This document shows positions 38,594 through 51,703 of a stretch of 64,000 nt of DNA, one piece after another. The notes under the pieces were generated by a model. The model searched no databases and was not told the origin of the DNA. It was given only the letters and a program-made list of their open reading frames with translations. This DNA is from Chionis minor (lineage: Eukaryota > Chordata > Aves > Charadriiformes > Chionididae). The DNA is taken from the NCBI GenBank assembly GCA_013398295.1, contig VZSF01009849.1, positions 477,590 through 541,589 of the forward strand, in the 5' to 3' direction. The position numbers were made by a program, and so were the translations under genes. Position 1 is the first letter of the stretch, and the number at the start of each line of letters is the position of its first letter.

Positions 38594-40720
38594 GTGAGTA
38601 ACTCCTGAAAGGAAGAGAATTAGGAAAGACACTTTGTATATGTTGGCTGATGAAATGCTAAAGAAGTATTACATATTGGGGGCTGTGAACTGCACTTGTT
38701 GCTTTATCCTTTGCTTTATCCTCCTCACAAGGTAGACTAGTGCTATTGGCACTGGGTTTTGCTGCTTTATTATTCCAGAAGCTCGTAGAAACTAATGAAT
38801 ATTATCACAGATGTTTCAGGTATGTGAAATGCTTCAGAAATTATTGAATACTGCCCACATCTATGTGACATGCAAAACTACACTTTTATTAGTGATTTAT
38901 TTTAGAAGACAACTGAAGTCAACAGAGTGTGACCAAAAAACTCAAAACAAGTCAACGTTTATTGAGCAAGAATCTCTCTTCACTTATTTGTGATTTTGAA
39001 CTTTGAACTAACAAATCCTTAGTACGAGATGTGGTCTCACAGTTGTAATAAAGAGGCCACAGACAAACTGTCTGGAGACGGTGGGGAATATTTAAGACTC
39101 TTGTCAGTGAGGATAAATACTGGCAAGATCTGCTTTGCAGATGGGCTGAGATACAGCTGTCATTAATTTGCGGTCTGTGGCCACTATTCTGAGTAATGAG
39201 ATAATTTGGAGGGGTTATAGAACTTTGTTATTTTTGGGGAAGTGCGTTCTGCAGCAGAAAGTCCAACATTCAAGGGAGACTATAAATTAAAAAATGGCTT
39301 TCACCGTTCACTGAAATATTCTTGAATATCTTCACATGCATTAGAAATCTGTAAGTCCAAAGAAAAATCTCTTTAAGAGTCAGGTCTTCCATTCTTCTTC
39401 TAGTTCTTTCTTAACAGTTACGAAAACTGTAGCAAAAATGCCAAGTTATAGGGAAGAAAATGGTAGTCTTCTCTTTGTCAGTTAGAATCTGTGTAATTTT
39501 GGCATTTTTTCACCATTTAGTTTCAGCTTCTCTCAGACCAGTGCGTTTTGGTTATATAGTTTATGTTAATACTGGCCTTGTAGGTATGTGTTAATATATT
39601 GCAACTGTAACATTTCAAATGTTTACAGTAATGGAACATTCCAAATATCAGATTTCTGGTTTGATGCCCTTCTAATGCATCTTTAGCTTCTCATTCACTG
39701 AAAAATGGGAGAGAAAAAATAGTGGACTGTAAAATAGCGGACTCCTCTGTTGTCAGTGACCAGTGAAGTCATGCAGCATTAGAGCAATCCAAGCTCCTAG
39801 TATTATGATAAAAAAAAAAAAAAATCGCAGGACGGCGAGCCTCCCTGTTCTTCCTTTTACTCTGAAGTGTTTTGTAAATGTGGGGTCCCTTCACACCCCC
39901 TGAAGTACCGGCTGTATCTGCCTCAATGCACAAGGAGGTTTATACCAGCCTCTGCTTCCCCACGCCCTGTGTTGTGAGCATCCAGGCACAGCCGTTCTGC
40001 CTTCCCAGGGGGGAAGGAGAGCCTGTAGCACCATTCAACTCCGTAATCAGATGCTTGTAATTTTTTTATCGCTGTTATCATTCGCTTGAGTTGTTAAAAG
40101 TCTTGCACATCATTATTTTATGCCACTGCTGCCTGGAGTGTTCTCTCTAAACCTCCAACAAAAATCTTCAGAAGGGAAGATGGATATATCTAAAGAGCAC
40201 CAGCTTATCCCTTTTGCAGCTTTAATAGCTGTTGGTCTTCCACAACAGAATATTTTCACAGGTTTATCTGCTTGCATCTTCCCTTTGCACATTCTTGTAG
40301 CTAACCTACCCTTTCTGGCTTTATAGACTAAAATTGAAATGACAGATTTTTGTCCTTTGTAAGTTGAAAATTGTACGTGAATGCTTAAACAACACTGAAC
40401 TGATTTTCTTACCTGCTGCTCTCATTTTGATTATTGTTAAAATGCCTCAGGCCAACCCAAAAAACATCATAAAGATGAAATAAGGAGGGAGGTGTATTTG
40501 TATTTTTAAAGGAACAGTAAAAAGCATTCTTTTTGTACGCTCTTTGGCTAAAGCTGAATCTTACAGCTGCCACAAATGAGGCAGTCAGCGTACAGCCAGA
40601 AAAGCCTTTTCACAGGGAGAAGGTGGAAAAAAATTGAGAGACTGAGAACCTAACAAAGGCTGAAACAAATACATGGTGTTTCAATGGGGACTTTCACTGG
40701 ATCCACAAGAGAGAATGCTT

Positions 40721-40741
40721 GGGGGGCGGGGGGGGAGGGGG
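40721..40741 (+). other. Strong G-quadruplex motif
   Basis: G6-C-G8-A-G5 gives at least four G3 tracts with one-base loops, on the RNA-like strand of DOCK3. This is a textbook stable G4 pattern. Homopolymer length may be imperfectly assembled. Confidence 0.75.
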
Positions 40742-42159
40742 AATCAATTTACTTAACCAGTCTTTCTCAGCTTGCCTTATTATTGTTAAAGATTTATGTC
40801 TGAAAAATACTTCTTTCTCACAATCCAGATTTTGCTGTATGTTAATCCCGCAGTCATGTTATAATCTTACTAAGAGGATATAGTACCACAGCTCTACTTA
40901 TAAGCTCATTAAGTAAAAGCATGACGGTTTACTTTTATAATTCTTTTTAATAATATACATGTAAAATATTTTAAAAGTGAGAGGGAAACTAAATTCTTGA
41001 TCCTTTTTTTTTCTGAGATTGCTTTATTTCTTATTTTTATATGGGTTTGTACCTTTAATGGAGTGTTTTGCTCATTGAACATTACTCTTTGTGTCAATCT
41101 TCTCATTCCCCTAAAAACTTCATATTATATTCATATTATCTTTTTTGGTTTTATGGGTTTGTCCTATTTTCTCTCCATCCTTTATTTTTCTCCTTCTCCA
41201 GCGCTAGCTCTTAAAATGCCTTCCTCTTAATGTGGTGTATTGCCTGAATGCCTTTCCCTTTTGATACCGAGTTGTTGCTATTTGCCCAGCTGGACAAGAG
41301 CGTACGTTGCATTTCTGTCCCCATCTGTTTGACATCAGGGCCTGATGTAGTATGGCAAACATTCCAAATGGTAAATTTACTGTAGAGCCGGCCAACCTGA
41401 AAAGGTGACGGATGGCTCAGGAGAAAATTCTTATTTAAACTAGAGATAGAGTTTGTAATACATTTGGTATTTAGACAAGTAAAATATTAACACAATAAAA
41501 TGCATTACAGGCAAGTGTTTTCAGGCCAGCATTTGAAACTTGGGAGAATATTCTTTTTTGTGTTCGGGAAATGTAAAGTGCAGCTTACATTGGTGGTTGG
41601 TACAAAACTAGCTTTAAGCTATCTTTACAGTCCATTGATTCTCGGATAACTTTGTTCCAGGTTAATTTGCAGGCATAAGTCAGTGGAGGCTAAAATCTAT
41701 TTTAACTTGCACTCCAGAGGCTGCTACAGCAACTGAAAAGTTATCAGAGGTTAGAGATTTTCTGCAGTCTCAGCTGCGAGGATGGAGGATGGTATATAAT
41801 TTGTCCTATAACTTATCTCTGTACTTAAGGAGAATATTACTTGCAGTAGGGTGAATGACTTTTACTGTCTTGACAAGAGAAGTAAACAATGTGAATTATC
41901 CTGATTTTTTCCTGACGAATAAGCTGAATATTGGTTAAAGTTCTGCGTGAGCACAATAATTGAAAAGGGTTTTGTCCTGTCCATTGGTGTCTTAGCTCTG
42001 TTGCGTTTTGGTTTTGAGAGATTGTTTTGGCGAGTACAAACATAGTCAGTTTGCCGTACTGCTAAGTTCTGGAAGGGCACTTGAGTGCTGACCTGGCGCG
42101 AGTTACTGTGCGCACGTCTGACCTCTCCCCGGAGGGACACAGTAGTTACAGAAGGCACG

Positions 42160-42600
42160 GAGTAGAGAAACTAGAACGTTTAATGTCACAGAGCCATTTC
42201 TTTGTGAGAGAGATTGAGAAGGTGGGGACCTTCGGTTTGAAGAGGAGAGAAGTGGTGGTGGGAAGGGATACAACCAAGACTTACAAAGTCATGGTGGAGG
42301 AATACTGTTGTGCACAGAATACAACAGCACAAGAATTAGGGATGCTCAATGAAACTGGTAGGAGATGACATTAAAAAAGACAGAAGAAAGTAGTTTTTTA
42401 GAAAGCGGGTAATGACGTGGGGTTTATTGCCGCAGGATGTTGGGAAGACAGGCAGTCTTAGCCAGCCCAAGGGGATTAGACAAGTTCATGGCCAGCAGGT
42501 CTGTCAACAGAGGAACAGGCAGGGATGTACGTGCTGACATCCCTAATGCAACGCTGTCAGGGTGGGGTAGGTGAGCCCGACTGCTCGGGTATCCTGCCCA
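42160..42600 (+). mobile_element. Old CR1-type LINE 3' region, + strand
   Basis: The reading matches the 3' part of an old CR1 lineage shared with reptiles: AGGGATACAACCAAGACTTA, then AATTAGGGATGCTCAATGAA, AACTGGTAGGAGATGACATT, and GGGGATTAGACAAGTTCATG. These are the blocks after the RT domain leading into the 3' UTR. It is more diverged than the CR1 at 6862-7006. The borders are approximate. Confidence 0.7.
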
Positions 42601-43894
42601 GGTAGTATCGCCTCTTGCCAGTGTGGGAGCTTTTTGTTTTTGTTGGGTTTTGGGGTTTTATTTATAATGTTGGTATGTTCTTAACAATCAGCTGAGGTGT
42701 CTGATAACCTACACCCACTGCAGTGAAAGGAGGAGTGTTGAGATAGATGGAACTAAGATTTCAGGTGGGATAATCCCAGTCTAACTGCACTGTGATAATT
42801 TAGGAATACAGCAGTACAGCCTGATCAGCATTTTAATTAAATGAATACTTTGGATAGTGCGCTGGGAGGAAGTAGCTCTTAATGTTTTTTTCCTCCATTT
42901 TTCGTTTTTCACTGTCTATACTTCGTGTTTAATTTATTCCAAGTTGTCTGTGTTCCGTTTGCTTTTATAATAATCAGCATTTGTGGGGGTGTCAGTAAGT
43001 GTGCCATAACAGGCTTTGTGGGTTATCTCATAATTCTTGGCAGTATATAGTTTTGCAATACTGAAGCTGTAGAAAATTACCAGCTACTACTTGTTCTCAT
43101 AGTCTTAATTCCTTTTGCCATGCTATTCTTCAGTTACGTAATGCAGCAGACAAAAATCCCTACTGTCATCACAGTTGCTGGTTCATGTCGTACCCTATTT
43201 TTGCAACATTACGTACTCTTGGGGGAAAACAACAGGGAAAAAATGTTAATATGCTTGGGAGCAGTGTTACAAAGTGACTTATTTCTCAAGACTCCTGTCT
43301 TGCTAGGAGCTGAAGGCTTACAGTCTTTCTTTTTTTTAATTTTTATTTTTCTCCTTTTTTTTTTTTGTTGTTTGTTTGCTTGTTTGGGGGTTTTTAATTT
43401 TTACGTCAATAGGACAGAAGTTTAATCATTTAATTCAATTGCACTTCAGGAGGAATAAGACTCACTATTGCTGCCGAGTTAAAAATTGCTGACTTCACGG
43501 GGAATCTTTAAATCTTGCAGTTGTCATTTAAAGCACAATTGAATTTAAAAGGCGATTAGACTCGATCAACTTACTGGGTTTTCTGGGGTTTTTTTTAATC
43601 ATCATCTTTAACCAATAGCACTTTTTGTGGTAAAGGTTCCATTTTTGGTTTTCAGTCCGGTTATTATACTGGTAAAATTGTCATTTCAGCCGCACTTAAC
43701 CCTGTTGTAAAATCCTTCCTAACATTTACAGTGTGTCCCTTCCTTATGTGGTAACAAGCCATAGCACTGATGGTGCTGTTTCCCTGGTATGATTTTATTT
43801 GAGTTTAGTGAGTTCAGCGGGTTGGTTGTGCAGCTTTACATATATTAGTGCAAATAAAGTCGTGTGACTTTGACGTTAAGATAAATAGGAATCC

Positions 43895-44370
43895 TAACTC
43901 ATGTTGATGGGGACCTCTGCAGTCCAGCCTCCTCCTCCGATCAGGGCCAGCTCTGAGATCAGACCGGGCTGCTCACAGCTTTATCCCGTCCTGTCTCCGT
44001 AACCTCCAAGGATGGCAACTGCACAGCCTCTCTGGGCATCCTGTTCCCATCACACGTGACTGTCCTCATGGAAAAGCTTATTCTAACAGCCGGTCTGAAC
44101 CTTTCTTTGTGTTTATGCCAGTTGCTTTCCATCACTCTGCACCGCTGAAGGACCTGGCTGGCTCGTTTGTCTTAGTAGCTGCTTGCAGGCCCTGCCATTA
44201 ACGTTCCCCCTCTTGCCTTGTCTTCTCCGGGCTGAAAAAGGCCGGGTTCCTCAGCCTCTCCTCCTGCAGCACGTGCTCCGGCCGTCTGCCCGTCCACAGG
44301 ACTCTCTCCGCTTGCCTGTTTGGTATCAGGGAGCCCCAAACCGAGCACGGTATTCTAGGTGCAGGCTAGA
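43895..44370 (-). mobile_element. CR1 LINE 3' fragment, minus strand
   Basis: The + strand shows CR1 in reverse complement: GATGGGGACCTCTGCAGTCC, the GAGATCAGACCGGGCTGCTC block, CCTCTCTGGGCATCCTGTTC, TGTCTTCTCCGGGCTG, CTCAGCCTCTCCTCCTGCAG, and GAGCACGGTATTCTAGGTGC near 44341-44365. It is more GC-rich than its surroundings and 5' truncated. Confidence 0.85.
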
Positions 44371-45073
44371 ATGTCTTTGCCCAGTTGACAGTAGAAACAT
44401 GTAAACAAATACCAGTTAAATATTGATATGTTGTATAAGTGGTAATTTACAAAATACATCTCTGAATCTATCTTACCACTGGAGAAAGTTTTCTCTGGCT
44501 TTGGATCCTAAACCGAAGCGTGGCACTTCTGACTCCAGTGCGGAAGATCCAGAAAGAAGCGAGAATCCAGGTGTGCTCTTGTCGTTTCCTGCTGTGCTGG
44601 CACTCTGCTCACGTGATGATTTTTTTGTGGGTTATAATTAAAAAGAATTGGTATAAGGAAACTGAAACATCTGTTTCTGATGCTCTCAGCTATCTCTTAC
44701 CACAGTGTAATTTCCAAGTGCTGTGGTGTCCCTAATTTCTTTCTCCAGAATCTTGCCATCAGATTAGTGAGTATCTATAGAGCTATAGGTACAGGTAGTG
44801 ATTTGCAGAGGGGTTTGGTTTTTTTCAGCTGTTGCTCCACTGTAAAAGATTTATACATAAAGCATGGAACAGAGGAGTAAGAGATACTGGGTTTGACTTT
44901 CCCCTACGCCATTACACAGTCTGGTTTTATTGCGATGGAATAGCATTGTGCTGCAAATGCTTATTAGAATTACATATAGGTGAATAAACAACTGTGAAAT
45001 GCTCCTTCAGAAGGTGATATACAGATGATACAGAAGAATACTTTGGGTTGTTATATAATCTTGTCCTGCAATT

Positions 45074-45088
45074 GGGGGAGGGGGGGGG
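45074..45088 (+). other. G-run with G-quadruplex potential
   Basis: G5-A-G9 (GGGGGAGGGGGGGGG) can supply four G3 tracts with minimal loops. It lies about 480 bases upstream of e6, on the non-template strand. Confidence 0.55.
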
Positions 45089-45571
45089 TTGCATCTTGTT
45101 TCAAGGCATTCTGTAAAAATACGTAGGTAAGCAAAGAAGTCTAAAAATCTCAGGGTTTTATTTAGTCATTCAAATTTCGCTTTTTATTTCTTGGTTCTGA
45201 TTTGTTTTTTATTAAGCACAAAAAGTTAATATATGGCAACAATTAATTTCAGCTTAAAAATAATTTTCTAAGTGTACAGAATTCAGCTGAAGATGTCCAG
45301 AGCTTGCTTCGTTCTGTCGCGATGCAAAGAGTGAAACAATGGCTTTGATTACAGAAAAGTCACCACAGGCTCCAAAGTGTCCATCAAAAGGGGGATAACT
45401 ATTAGGGAATATTTTGTTTCCTTCCACTTTTAAAAACAAGAGTTATGTGGGGTTTCTCTCGCTCATCAAACCCACAACCTTTCATGTTATCTCTACAGCA
45501 AAGTTGACTTTCCTGTCCTAAGCTGGTTCAGCAGGTAGCTTTTAACTTGAATTAGTGTTCTTTTATTTTAG

Positions 45572-45660
45572 GTGTAACAACGAAAATGAATGGTGCCAGA
45601 TCCATGAAAATATTATTCGCAAGTCCAGCACCAAGTACACAGCACCCAGCTCAAACTATG
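45572..45660 (+). CDS. DOCK3: DOCK3 exon e6 (89 nt, phase 2/1)
   Basis: The first G completes threonine. Then come 29 codons, CNNENEWCQIHENIIRKSST plus KYTAPSSNY, then the first base of a glycine codon; about residues 347-376. The EWxQIHENIIRK block is a DOCK-B signature. The donor is GTAAAT. Confidence 0.97.
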
Positions 45661-48600
45661 GTAAATATTTACTTGTACGTTTTTGTCATTATAACAGCTG
45701 AAGATTACCTTTAGGAAGCTGCCAGTTATTTACAGCAGAGAAATTCAGTGAGAAATGAAATGATGCATAGCTGAATTTCTCTACGTGTGACGATTTAAAA
45801 TTTTCACTAAAATTCAGTTTACAGGTGAAAATCTGTATCGCGTCTGTCAGTTTAAACAGGAATTAAAAAAACCCCAGCCACTTGATATCTCACCTACTCA
45901 GATAGGGCTGACTAATATTAATTCAGCGTGCTAAATTTCCTTCATCGCTGTATCTGTAGTGTTAATTTATCTCAGGAGAGGTCGGCAGCGGAGAGGGCTG
46001 GTGACCGCTGTAGTATGAGCTTACTCTGAGTCTTCCTATATTGGCTATTCGAGTCAGTGCCTGTGCCAGTGAAGCCCGTGGGGGCATACAGCCTACGCAG
46101 CAACAGCATTGCCAAAACTCCTTTAAAAGTTTGGGGTTTTTTTGTGACACTGGCTTAAGTTACTGTGACCAGACTTGGCTGCACAGGAAGTGAAGAATTT
46201 AAGTTTTATTCATCAGAATTTCCCTGAGTAAAACTGTCTGCCCTTTCATCCTGTGTTCACTTCAAAATTCCAGCTATAACACGTATCTTCGGCTTGCTCT
46301 CCTGAGGATACCACACATCCTTGTCGACAGAAGTAAAGCCAGAGGTTAAATTCATCTAACATGTTTGTCTGACTGTTCAGAAAATTCTGACTGCCCAGAA
46401 AATACCTACAAATTAAGTATCGAGAAGACTCTCTGAGATAGTTTTGGTACTAAGTGTTTCATTACATAGTTGAGGAGAAAAACTGTCTTGGCAGAGCTTT
46501 TGCCACCTTTTAAATTCATTTTTATTTTCCTAGTTAATGACAGGTAGATATGGAAAGTAAGTATTTTCTGTGTTATCTCGTTACCTCATTTAATGATTTC
46601 TGTAGTTTGGTAATTCAGAGCTATCAATACTGTTCCACTCCAAATGAACAAGCCGATAAGACACAGTTCTGCTTAGTTACAGCTCGGTTTGCGTTCGTTA
46701 CTGAGTGTATGATTCATTAGCACACTGCTGTCCGAATACTGGTACTGTCTTAATTGCAGTTGTTTGCATATTGAGATATTGTGGTGGAATACACAGTTCA
46801 CACTCCCGTGGAAGATATTAAACACAACAATAAGCAACTCAAATAGTTTTCAGGTTTGGAATTTTATTATATGCAAAGCTGGTCTGCGTCCCTGCTGTTC
46901 CTCCTGTTACAGTTCAGCTCATCCACCACTTACCATTAAAACATTTTCCTAAATTGTTCATAGCTTTAAAAACTTGGACTGTTTGCATTTATTTCCAATG
47001 CTAGGTGTCAGCCTAAAACTTCTTTTTTTCCAAGCATGAGCTTTTTTGAAGAGCAGAAAGAAAGGGAAATAGATTTTTAGCCTTGCCTTTGGCTTTTTAA
47101 AATTATTGTTTCAAACATTTCATTAAGATCTAGTGCTTCTCTGGAATCGGAGGTTGAAACTTGGCGAGGTCTTGTCCCGGTGGGAGGGACAGTATTGCAG
47201 ACTGACATGATTTAAGTGTAAGTAGTACAATTTGGGCTTCTCAGAACCTGCTCTTACAGCGAGAAAATGCTCAATCACAAGTGTGATTTTCCCCTGAAGA
47301 GAAGCTCTCTGGTGGTTTCGCTCCCCACCTTCCCAGGTCCTGTGTAAAATTAGTCCTTCGGATCTGCTACAAGGAACACAAGAAAACCTGGAAGGATAGG
47401 CTGGGTAGAAAAGAGGAGTGGAGAGTAGATTTACAAAACCTCTTGGGGAGAGCAAGGCGCGAGGCAGAAGTTTTTTGGGGTGGAATATGTAGGAGGCTGT
47501 CACATAAGTAATACATGTGATGCCGTGCTGGAAAATTACATACTCTGTTACCTCTACTGACTGATTTTTATCCATAATAGATTAATTCTGCTGCTATAAG
47601 TACAAACAGGGGGCGTTAGGTGTCGGGAGGTCTGAGCTTCCAAATTTGCTCCAGTCCTTTATGCTGGATTTTTTTGAATTTATTTTCATTTGTTTGTCAT
47701 TAGTGGCAAAAGAGGATACAAAATGAGCAAATTTTTCTGTAAGTGGCAAAAATAGTCAAGGCTGATTTCTAATAAACTTGTCTACTGCGTTCTGTTAAAC
47801 CTTCTGTAGCGCGTACGCACACAGCTGTACGCTCATACCTGCTATTCCAAGGATTTGAGGTTTTTTCCATGATTATGAAGGCTCTGCTTTCCCTGCAGCG
47901 CTTTGCAGCACGCTTCTGCCTGCTTAGCTGGGCAGTTGCAAGTCCGTGTTTTGGCACCTTTTGAGTACATACATGCTGATTGTCCAGCTGGCTGGTTGGC
48001 CTCCCTTTTCCTTTGTTTTAAGGCTTTATGCTTTTTTTTTTTATATGCCAACTCCCAGTATTCATAAAATTTATACAGTCTTCACGTTATCTAGATATCT
48101 ACTTATTTGCCGGATTTGGCTGAGGCGAAACAACAGGCTTGAAAATTATTTCAAGGGAAGAGAGCAGAAACGGGGTGGGAGGTAGATGATATTACTGGGT
48201 TTTGTCCCCTAGTAACTTGTCTAACAAAATGACAACTAAGTATTGTCAAAGCCAATCTGCTAAGCTAAGGGAATAGCAGAACTTTAGGTAGCTTATGCAA
48301 GAATATGTATACAAGGCGGTCTTCGTTTTCATATGTGTTGTTCCAGTGAGTGAACGGAGAGGATAGAAAGAAATATCGACTAACTGTCATTCATTGGATG
48401 AGAGAAAGATTGTGGAAAATGAGGATGTGAACATAATTGACATTGATATGTGAAGCTGGTAATGTCTGCTCAGCAGACGAGACTAAGCTTGCACGGTTCA
48501 ACTTAATCCTGGCGTGTTTTGGTGTCCTAATGCTTGACTTTGTAACTTCACCAGTACATTGTCTTCATTTTAGGAGTGTAGTACACTCTGAATTAAAAGC

Positions 48601-49249
48601 AGCTAGAGAAAGCAGCTGGACTGAGATTAACGGTGTAATTATTCCTGGTCAAGCTATTCAGCTGACAGGCTGAACAAGGACTTGCATTGAAAGAGCTTGT
48701 CGCTGAAGTCGGTTTGACCAGTTGGCACTCTTGAAACATACTGAGGTATTGAAGGGAATTGCATTAAAATCAACACTCCTCTATGAAGCAGGTAAAGAAA
48801 CAAGTGGAACAGTTACGAATTGAGATTATTTTTTTTAATGGCATTAAGCAGGATTAAAGGCACTTGAGAGATGTTGTGTGGCATTGCGTGATGTGGCAGT
48901 TCAGATAGAAGTGGCGTTGCTCATACGTGTGTTGTAACCTGCTGCGTGTGAGGAATAGAACTAATGCGAAGTACTTCACTGTATAACCTGTGACATCTCT
49001 GCAAAGTTAAGTGTTCTGGTTTTAAAAAATGCTATTTTAATATAATGTTATGTTCCTAACTGATCCTGTAAAACAGTTTTGTTTCATCCATTTCAGTTTT
49101 AAATTACTCCAGGGGAGAAAAGAATTCTGTATTTATATATTTGTATTAAATTAACTGTGGAGCAAAGCATTATTTTACCTGCATGCCATGTATATACAGA
49201 CATCTAATTCTTAGGTCTGAAAAAATGAACATCTTTGTTCTTTTTCCAG
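45661..49249 (+). other. DOCK3: DOCK3 intron between e6 and e7 (3,589 nt, phase 1)
   Basis: Donor GTAAAT; acceptor TTGTTCTTTTTCCAG. Its middle (47120-47575) carries the longest ORF of the window on the minus strand (150 codons), which I could not link to any family and regard as chance. No repeats were recognised. Confidence 0.9.
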
Positions 49250-49375
49250 GACTTATAATATCTCTTCAGCTTCTTCGTGGCGACATGGAGCAGATTCGAA
49301 GGGAAAACCCCATGATCTTTAACAGAGGCGTTTCTGTTACCAGGAAGCTGGGTTTTCCTGATGTTATAATGCCAG
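49250..49375 (+). CDS. DOCK3: DOCK3 exon e7 (126 nt, phase 1/1)
   Basis: It completes glycine, then encodes LIISLQLLRGDMEQIRRENP, MIFNRGVSVTRKLGFP and DVIMP, and leaves the first base of a further glycine codon; about residues 376-418. The LxRGDxxQIRRE...ARK/TRKxGFPxxIMPG block directly precedes DHR-1 in all DOCK-A/B proteins. The exon is 126 nt with equal end phases. The donor is GTAAAC. Confidence 0.98.
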
Positions 49376-51666
49376 GTAAACATAGCAGCTCTAATCTTAA
49401 AATATTGGTCTTTTTTTTCCCCTTGTAGTTTCCTAGACAGGCATCACTGGGATGGGGGCTTGACTTGAAGAAGATGAGTAATGGAAGAGTTGCCTTATTT
49501 ACCAGTAGATGCCAATTCCAGGTTCACAGAGTCATGCTAAAACACTGTGACCAACACATGTTATATTAACAGAAGGGGGTAAATTCACCTGTCTGGAAGG
49601 TGATCTGGGAAGATTGCTGTGATATTCCCCCACCTCCCCTGCCAGTTAGATATCCTTCGTGTGTGCTAAGCATAGAGGTGTGTAAATATAAAAAGTTTCT
49701 TCTTCCCAACAATCCAAAGCCTGGAGGAAGAGTTTCCACTTTGCCACCTTGATTTTTGGAGTTAGTGTGACCCTTCTGCAATTGTTGACAACACAGAAGG
49801 CTGCAGATCTGGTCTGGTTTTCCAGCTGGCCTTACAGAGCACCTCGTCCGGGCAACAGCTGTCTTGGCTGAAGCACTGTCATACTTCGCTTGCTCCTTAC
49901 TTGTGGGGCGGCAGCTTGAGAAGCTTCGTGTTTTGGCCAAGTTGAAGTAGCCCCAGCCTGGCCAAGAGTTTCAGAGGAAACCGGACCCTAGCCAGTCACG
50001 CCATCAAGAGATACAAAACCTGGCATTGTACTGTCTTGATTTTTACAGTGTAGTAAGAAACGGGCTCGCTAATGATGTTGCGTGTATAGCATTTGAAATA
50101 CTACCTCATTGCTATGCATTATAACCAAGGCCAAGGATGACTTTGCAGACATAAGCAATTTTATGAAAGCATATTGGGAAAAGTATCCAATTTTATTACT
50201 CAAAAGACTGCAGTGACACATCAGCATCAAAAGTAGTTGTTGTAGCCTCATTATGGAGGCTCTTCAGAATGCACACTAAAAATAGGGAGTAGAGGGGAAG
50301 AATTCCTAGAGACTAAAGTAAAAGGATTTAGAACAGCATGTGTTTTATTTACAAACGGACTTGTAAATAACAGTAATAGAGCAGCAGAGGGTGTGGGCTA
50401 TAAAGCCAATTACAAATTTTAGGTTTTAGCGACATTATAGCAGATGCAGTCTTAACCCAAAGTAATCAAATAGACAAAAGATGAAATATTGCATGTTGAT
50501 CTGCAGACACAGCTGCTGCGAGGTGATCTGCTGTAACGGAGATGACAGCCGGATGTGTCAGCTAGAATAGCTAGATCACAGCTAGAAAAGTCACATCAAA
50601 AATAACACTTACATACCTGTAGAGGTGTACTGATTTTCCTGCAAGAATCACTTTATTCTCCATTTTTATGTATAGAGCTGTCCGAAGGTGCTTCAGACCA
50701 CTGAATTTTAGCTAGCTTAAGGAACAGCTTTATGGCGTCAGTGTTCCCTCTAGTTGCTTTTTTCATTTTCTGGGCCTTAGCCTCTTAACGCAGGCTGGCA
50801 GAGTGGGCCTGTCTTCCCTCTACGTCTGTTGTTTCGGGCAGTGCTTTTGCCTAGAAGTTGACCAAGCAGGTCAGCAGTTTTGATGTGAAAAGTGCTCTTA
50901 CCCTAAACTTGAAAAATTCTCTGTTCGTTGCAGTTAGTTCAAATTTCCAAACTTTCTTTCCTCTAAGAACTGTAGTGAAAACACTGGCTCAGTGCAAGAG
51001 ATGTCCACCAAATCATAAGTATGTTATTATGATCTTTGTGGTATTCAGCCTAGAGTCCTTGCACATTTAAGTAAATTAAAACCCAATGGCACAGCGTATG
51101 CTTGCAGCCCTCCCGTTGTAAGGCTCGCTATGCCGGTACCGCAGTGAGCTCCCAGCTCTGGGCAGCCCAGCAGTTTTTCAAATGGTATTCTGCAAAAGAC
51201 CACAGCTGCTTGCTAATCTCAGTTTTGTGGGAACCACAAACTGGATTCTTGTTGGAGAAAACATAGGGATTTTAAAGATGATACTCTGTGTGGAATTGGT
51301 CTCATATATCTGTCTATCCACTGAAAATACTGATTGATACAAAGGTGGTGAAAAGGACCACCATTCTGCTGCTGAATGCTTCTGCCTCTAGAGGTGCTGG
51401 ACAGCCAGGACTTCTCTTAGATTCCAGAGGTCTGCACACACAGAGTCTGGATGCCAAGCTCTAGGCGTTAGTCTTTGGGGGAAAAAAAAAAAAGGCTCAT
51501 GTGTGGAGAAAGGCAATCTGTAAATGTCTTTAAACACCAGGTAAGAAAAGAAAGGCAGCCATGGACGTGTGAACAGACTTTCCCTGTAATGATAAATCAG
51601 GAAATTGCCAGAGTAGAGGTGAGATGTGAAGAGAGACATAGCCATGAATGGTGCTCTAAACAAAAA

Positions 51667-51703
51667 ATTTCATTATCCTGGATATTCTCCAGGATAATGA
51701 AAT
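51667..51703. repeat. Perfect 16-bp inverted repeat with 5-base loop
   Basis: The left arm ATTTCATTATCCTGGA (51667-51682) is exactly complementary to the right arm TCCAGGATAATGAAAT (51688-51703), across TATTC. No flanking transposon or direct repeat was seen. The stem is too short and too perfect for a typical pre-miRNA. It could be a cruciform or a dyad protein-binding site. Confidence 0.9.

Larger units (their letters stand above)
38594..45571 (+). other. DOCK3: DOCK3 intron between e5 and e6 (6,978 nt, phase 2)
   Basis: Donor GTGAGT; acceptor TTCTTTTATTTTAG. It contains two G-quadruplex motifs (40721-40741 and 45074-45088) and two CR1 pieces in opposite orientation (about 42160-42600 on + and 43895-44370 on -). 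38600-40700 and 40750-42150 show no recognisable feature. Confidence 0.92.

Noticed and set aside
47123..47575. Longest ORF of the window, 150 codons on the minus strand
   Set aside because: The peptide matches no family I know, no splice or promoter context supports it, and one ORF of this size in 64 kb is within chance.
49566..49940. 124-codon minus strand ORF just downstream of e7
   Set aside because: Gly- and Ser-rich low-information peptide with no family resemblance and no splice signals of note.
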